The notes beneath the pieces were generated by a model that had not been told where the DNA came from, did no database searches, and saw nothing but the letters and a program-made list of their open reading frames with translations. A program made the position numbers and the translations under genes. Shown in pieces: positions 5,472 through 7,618 of a stretch of DNA of 7,618 nt; within the stretch, counting starts at the first letter, position 1; each line of letters starts with the position of its first letter. Source of the DNA: Methylococcaceae bacterium. GTDB lineage: Bacteria > Pseudomonadota > Gammaproteobacteria > Methylococcales > Methylomonadaceae. The DNA lies in assembly GCA_013140465.1 (NCBI GenBank), contig JABFST010000049.1, positions 1 to 7,618 on the forward strand, written 5' to 3'.

Positions 5472-6923
5472 ATGCAATCAATCTGGAAAAATTATAAAAC
5501 TGACATAGCTTACGATGAGCTGATGTTCTCCGAATTCCAATCGCGTCCAGTGAGCCACAGCCTATGCCAATACTTAAATTCACTTAAAAAAGAAGATATA
5601 GACAAACGCAAAATCGCCGCCGAATTGGCGATTATGGAAATGGGGATTAGCTTTACAGTCTACAGCGATGAAGGCAATATCGATCGGGCGTGGCCTTTCG
5701 ACATCATCCCGCGCATTATTGATGCCCGCGAATGGCGCATCATTGAAAAAGGCTTAAAGCAACGCCTGACCGCCTTAAACTGCTTTATTAGTGACGTGTA
5801 CAGCGAGCAAGCCTTTATTAAGGCAGGCAAAATGCCGGGCGACATCATCAACAGCTCAAAAAATTTCCGTAAAGAATGCGTCGGTATGCAGCCCCGCCAT
5901 AACATTTGGGCAAATATTTGCGGCACTGATTTGGTGCGGGATAGGGACGGCATCATGTATGTGCTGGAAGACAATCTACGCGTGCCTTCGGGCGTGTCTT
6001 ACATGTTGGAAAACCGCGTCATCACCAAGCGGGTATTTCCTGAATTATTGCAAGACATCGACATTTTGCCTATAGATGACTACCCAATGCACCTTCATGA
6101 TATGTTGCTGTCGATTGCGCCGCACCAAGATGGCTCTATCACCTGTGTGGTGCTGACGCCTGGCATCTACAATTCGGCATATTTTGAACACGCTTATTTG
6201 GCGCAACAAATGGGTGTGCAACTGGTGGAAGGCAATGATTTGGTCGTCAATGACGATGATTGTGTCTACATGCGCACAATCAATGGCTTAGAGAAAGTGG
6301 ACGTGATTTATCGGCGTATAGATGACGATTTTCTCGATCCCGAAGTGTTCCGCAAAGACTCCACTTTAGGTGTGCGTGGCCTGATGCGTGCTTGGAAAGC
6401 GGGCAATGTCGCGCTGGCCAATGCGCCGGGTGCGGGTGTTGCCGACGACAAGGTGGTTTATGCCTATGTGCCTGAAATGATACGTTTTTATCTAAATGAA
6501 GAACCTATTTTACCCAATGTACCGACGTATTTATGTAGTAATGAAGACGATTTGGCTTATGTCTTGGCGCATTTGGCGGAGTTGGTCGTCAAGCCCGCCA
6601 ACGAGTCGGGCGGTTACGGCATGTTGGTCGGCCCCCATGCCACCGCCAAAGAAGTGGAAAACTTCCGTAAGATTATTCAAAAAGATCCGCGCAATTATAT
6701 CGCCCAACCCACCTTGTCGATTTCAACCGCACCAACCCTGTGCAAAGGCAAGCTAGAGCCGCGCCATATTGATCTGCGCCCGTTCATTTTGCAAGGCGAA
6801 AACACCTTTGTCACCGCAGGTGGATTAACCCGGGTTGCCCTTAGAAAAGGCTCTTTGGTGGTCAATTCTTCCCAAGGCGGTGGCAGTAAAGACACTTGGA
6901 TTATTAATATGGAGGACAGCTAA
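5472..6923 (+). CDS. Circularly permuted type 2 ATP-grasp protein (CP_ATPgrasp_2, DUF404/DUF407 family)
   Basis: A 483-aa protein of the circularly permuted ATP-grasp family, predicted to form an amide or peptide bond by way of an acyl-phosphate; no substrate is established to my knowledge. Length is normal for the family. Conserved blocks are seen in order: PFDIIPRII (75-83), GLKQRLTALN (94-103), GTDLVRDRDG (151-160), VLEDNLRVPSGVSYMLENR (164-182), LTPGIYNSAYFEHAYLA (228-244), VDVIYRRIDDDFLDP (276-290), GVADDKVVYAYVP (322-334), VVKPANESGGYGML (372-385) with Lys374 and the glycine-rich loop, HIDLRPFIL (432-440) and GGLTRVALRKGSLVVNSSQG (450-469). Glu166, Asn168, Asp434 and Arg436 are candidates for metal or nucleotide contacts, judged from conservation only. 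The ATG at 5472 is the first in frame after a TGA at 5463-5465. Its stop overlaps the alpha-E start by one base. In other genomes these two proteins are accompanied by a transglutaminase-like protein and sometimes by Anbu. Confidence 0.95.
   Translation: MQSIWKNYKTDIAYDELMFSEFQSRPVSHSLCQYLNSLKKEDIDKRKIAAELAIMEMGISFTVYSDEGNIDRAWPFDIIPRIIDAREWRIIEKGLKQRLTALNCFISDVYSEQAFIKAGKMPGDIINSSKNFRKECVGMQPRHNIWANICGTDLVRDRDGIMYVLEDNLRVPSGVSYMLENRVITKRVFPELLQDIDILPIDDYPMHLHDMLLSIAPHQDGSITCVVLTPGIYNSAYFEHAYLAQQMGVQLVEGNDLVVNDDDCVYMRTINGLEKVDVIYRRIDDDFLDPEVFRKDSTLGVRGLMRAWKAGNVALANAPGAGVADDKVVYAYVPEMIRFYLNEEPILPNVPTYLCSNEDDLAYVLAHLAELVVKPANESGGYGMLVGPHATAKEVENFRKIIQKDPRNYIAQPTLSISTAPTLCKGKLEPRHIDLRPFILQGENTFVTAGGLTRVALRKGSLVVNSSQGGGSKDTWIINMEDS
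6911..6915 (+). promoter_or_regulatory. Ribosome binding site of the alpha-E gene
   Basis: GGAGG lies seven bases before the ATG at 6923-6925, inside the last codons of the ATP-grasp gene. It is the strongest Shine-Dalgarno in the window. Together with the TAATG stop-start overlap it indicates coupled translation of the two proteins. Confidence 0.8.
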
Positions 6924-7618
6924 TGTTATCTCGCTCGGCAGAACGCCTGTATTGGCTGGCCCGTTATCTGGAACGCACAGAAAACATCGCCAGGTTGGTC
7001 AGTGTACACATGAATTTATTAATGGATTTACCCATGGGCGTGGAAATGGGCTGGCGGCAATTGATTTTAATCAATGCCTCCGAACAAGCGTTCCATGAAA
7101 AAAATAATGTCGCCAACGAACGCAACATTACCCGCTTTTTGTTGGCTGATGCCAGTTATCCGGGATCATTGTTTTCGTCGTTAACCGCCGCCCGCGAAAA
7201 CATCCGCACGTCTAGGGAAATATTGCCGGATAAGGCGTGGGAGCAAGTCAATGAAATGTACTTGTATGCCAAAAACAACTTGGATACCGTCGCCAACCGT
7301 CGGCAACGGGTGTTGTTCCTCAACGAAATACTTAAGGGCTGTCAACGGTTTACCGGCTTATTGTCGGGTTATATGAGCCATAACGCGCCTTACCGCTTTA
7401 TCCGTTTAGGCAGGAACATCGAACGTGCCGACATGACCAGCCGGATTTTGGATTTGGCATCGCTATTGTTGTCCGAATCGCGTAGCGAGGAATTGCGCCA
7501 ATACGAAACCATTTTATGGATGAATATCTTAAAAGCCTTACATGCCTTGCTGATGTACAGGCAACAAATGCACAGCCGCGTTAAGGGCGACGATGTGCTG
7601 AATTTTTTACTTTTGGAC
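6923..7618 (+). CDS. Alpha-E domain protein (DUF403; partial, continues past right edge)
   Basis: My translation from the ATG at 6923 gives 232 codons without a stop, so the C-terminus lies outside the window; full-length family members are roughly 300 aa. The N-terminal MLSRSAERLYWLARYLERTENIAR is the family hallmark: a helix with paired arginine and glutamate residues. FIRLGRNIERADMTSRIL (159-176) repeats the same R-x-x-ER-AD pattern in a later helix. The rest is predicted almost wholly helical, with no signal peptide or membrane segment. Alpha-E proteins occur next to circularly permuted ATP-grasp proteins across many bacteria and are thought to act with them, but their biochemical role is not known to me. 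The one-base overlap with the ATP-grasp stop and the strong GGAGG support co-expression. A transglutaminase-like gene would be the most likely next gene to the right (inference from known neighbourhoods). Confidence 0.93.
   Translation, partial: MLSRSAERLYWLARYLERTENIARLVSVHMNLLMDLPMGVEMGWRQLILINASEQAFHEKNNVANERNITRFLLADASYPGSLFSSLTAARENIRTSREILPDKAWEQVNEMYLYAKNNLDTVANRRQRVLFLNEILKGCQRFTGLLSGYMSHNAPYRFIRLGRNIERADMTSRILDLASLLLSESRSEELRQYETILWMNILKALHALLMYRQQMHSRVKGDDVLNFLLLD

Noticed and set aside
5660..5974. 104-codon minus-strand frame inside the ATP-grasp gene
   Set aside because: It is antisense to highly conserved ATP-grasp blocks such as PFDIIPRII and VLEDNLR, and has no independent support.

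Overview
The window looks like bacterial chromosome, fully coding on both sides of a single divergent intergenic region of about 240 bp. Composition by eye is near 50% GC. Genes are tightly packed, with gaps of 1 to 20 nt. The families present (fatty acyl-AMP ligase, carbohydrate-type sulfotransferases, circularly permuted ATP-grasp plus alpha-E) fit a proteobacterium, possibly a gammaproteobacterium such as a methanotroph or a Thiothrix-like organism. That placement is an impression and not a demonstration. No RNA gene, mobile element, CRISPR array or phage feature was seen.

Left part, minus strand (5233 down to 1): five co-directional genes in the order GT8-like glycosyltransferase, sulfotransferase A, GT2-like glycosyltransferase, sulfotransferase B, and a fatty acyl-AMP ligase with a C-terminal acyl carrier domain, which runs off the left edge. 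The spacing (1, 13, 15 and 20 nt) indicates one operon. The alternation of glycosyltransferase and sulfotransferase, followed by a fatty-acid activating and loading enzyme, suggests assembly of a sulfated and acylated saccharide or a sulfated lipid or polyketide. The product is inferred and cannot be read from the sequence.

Middle (5234-5471): divergent control region with a candidate minus-strand promoter, an exact 8-bp repeat spaced by 30 bp with overlapping inverted repeats, and an AT-rich leader before the plus-strand gene.

Right part, plus strand (5472-7618): a complete circularly permuted type 2 ATP-grasp protein (483 aa), overlapping by 1 nt the start of an alpha-E protein that runs off the right edge. 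This pair is a conserved bacterial module predicted to make a peptide or amide-linked product, often with a transglutaminase-like protein and sometimes the Anbu proteasome homologue.

The least expected observation is at the end of sulfotransferase B. An 8-A run forms a zero-frame A_AAA_AAC slippery heptamer. A -1 shift there enters a frame that stays open through the intergenic gap and is exactly the frame of the acyl-AMP ligase, so a sulfotransferase-ligase fusion could be made.
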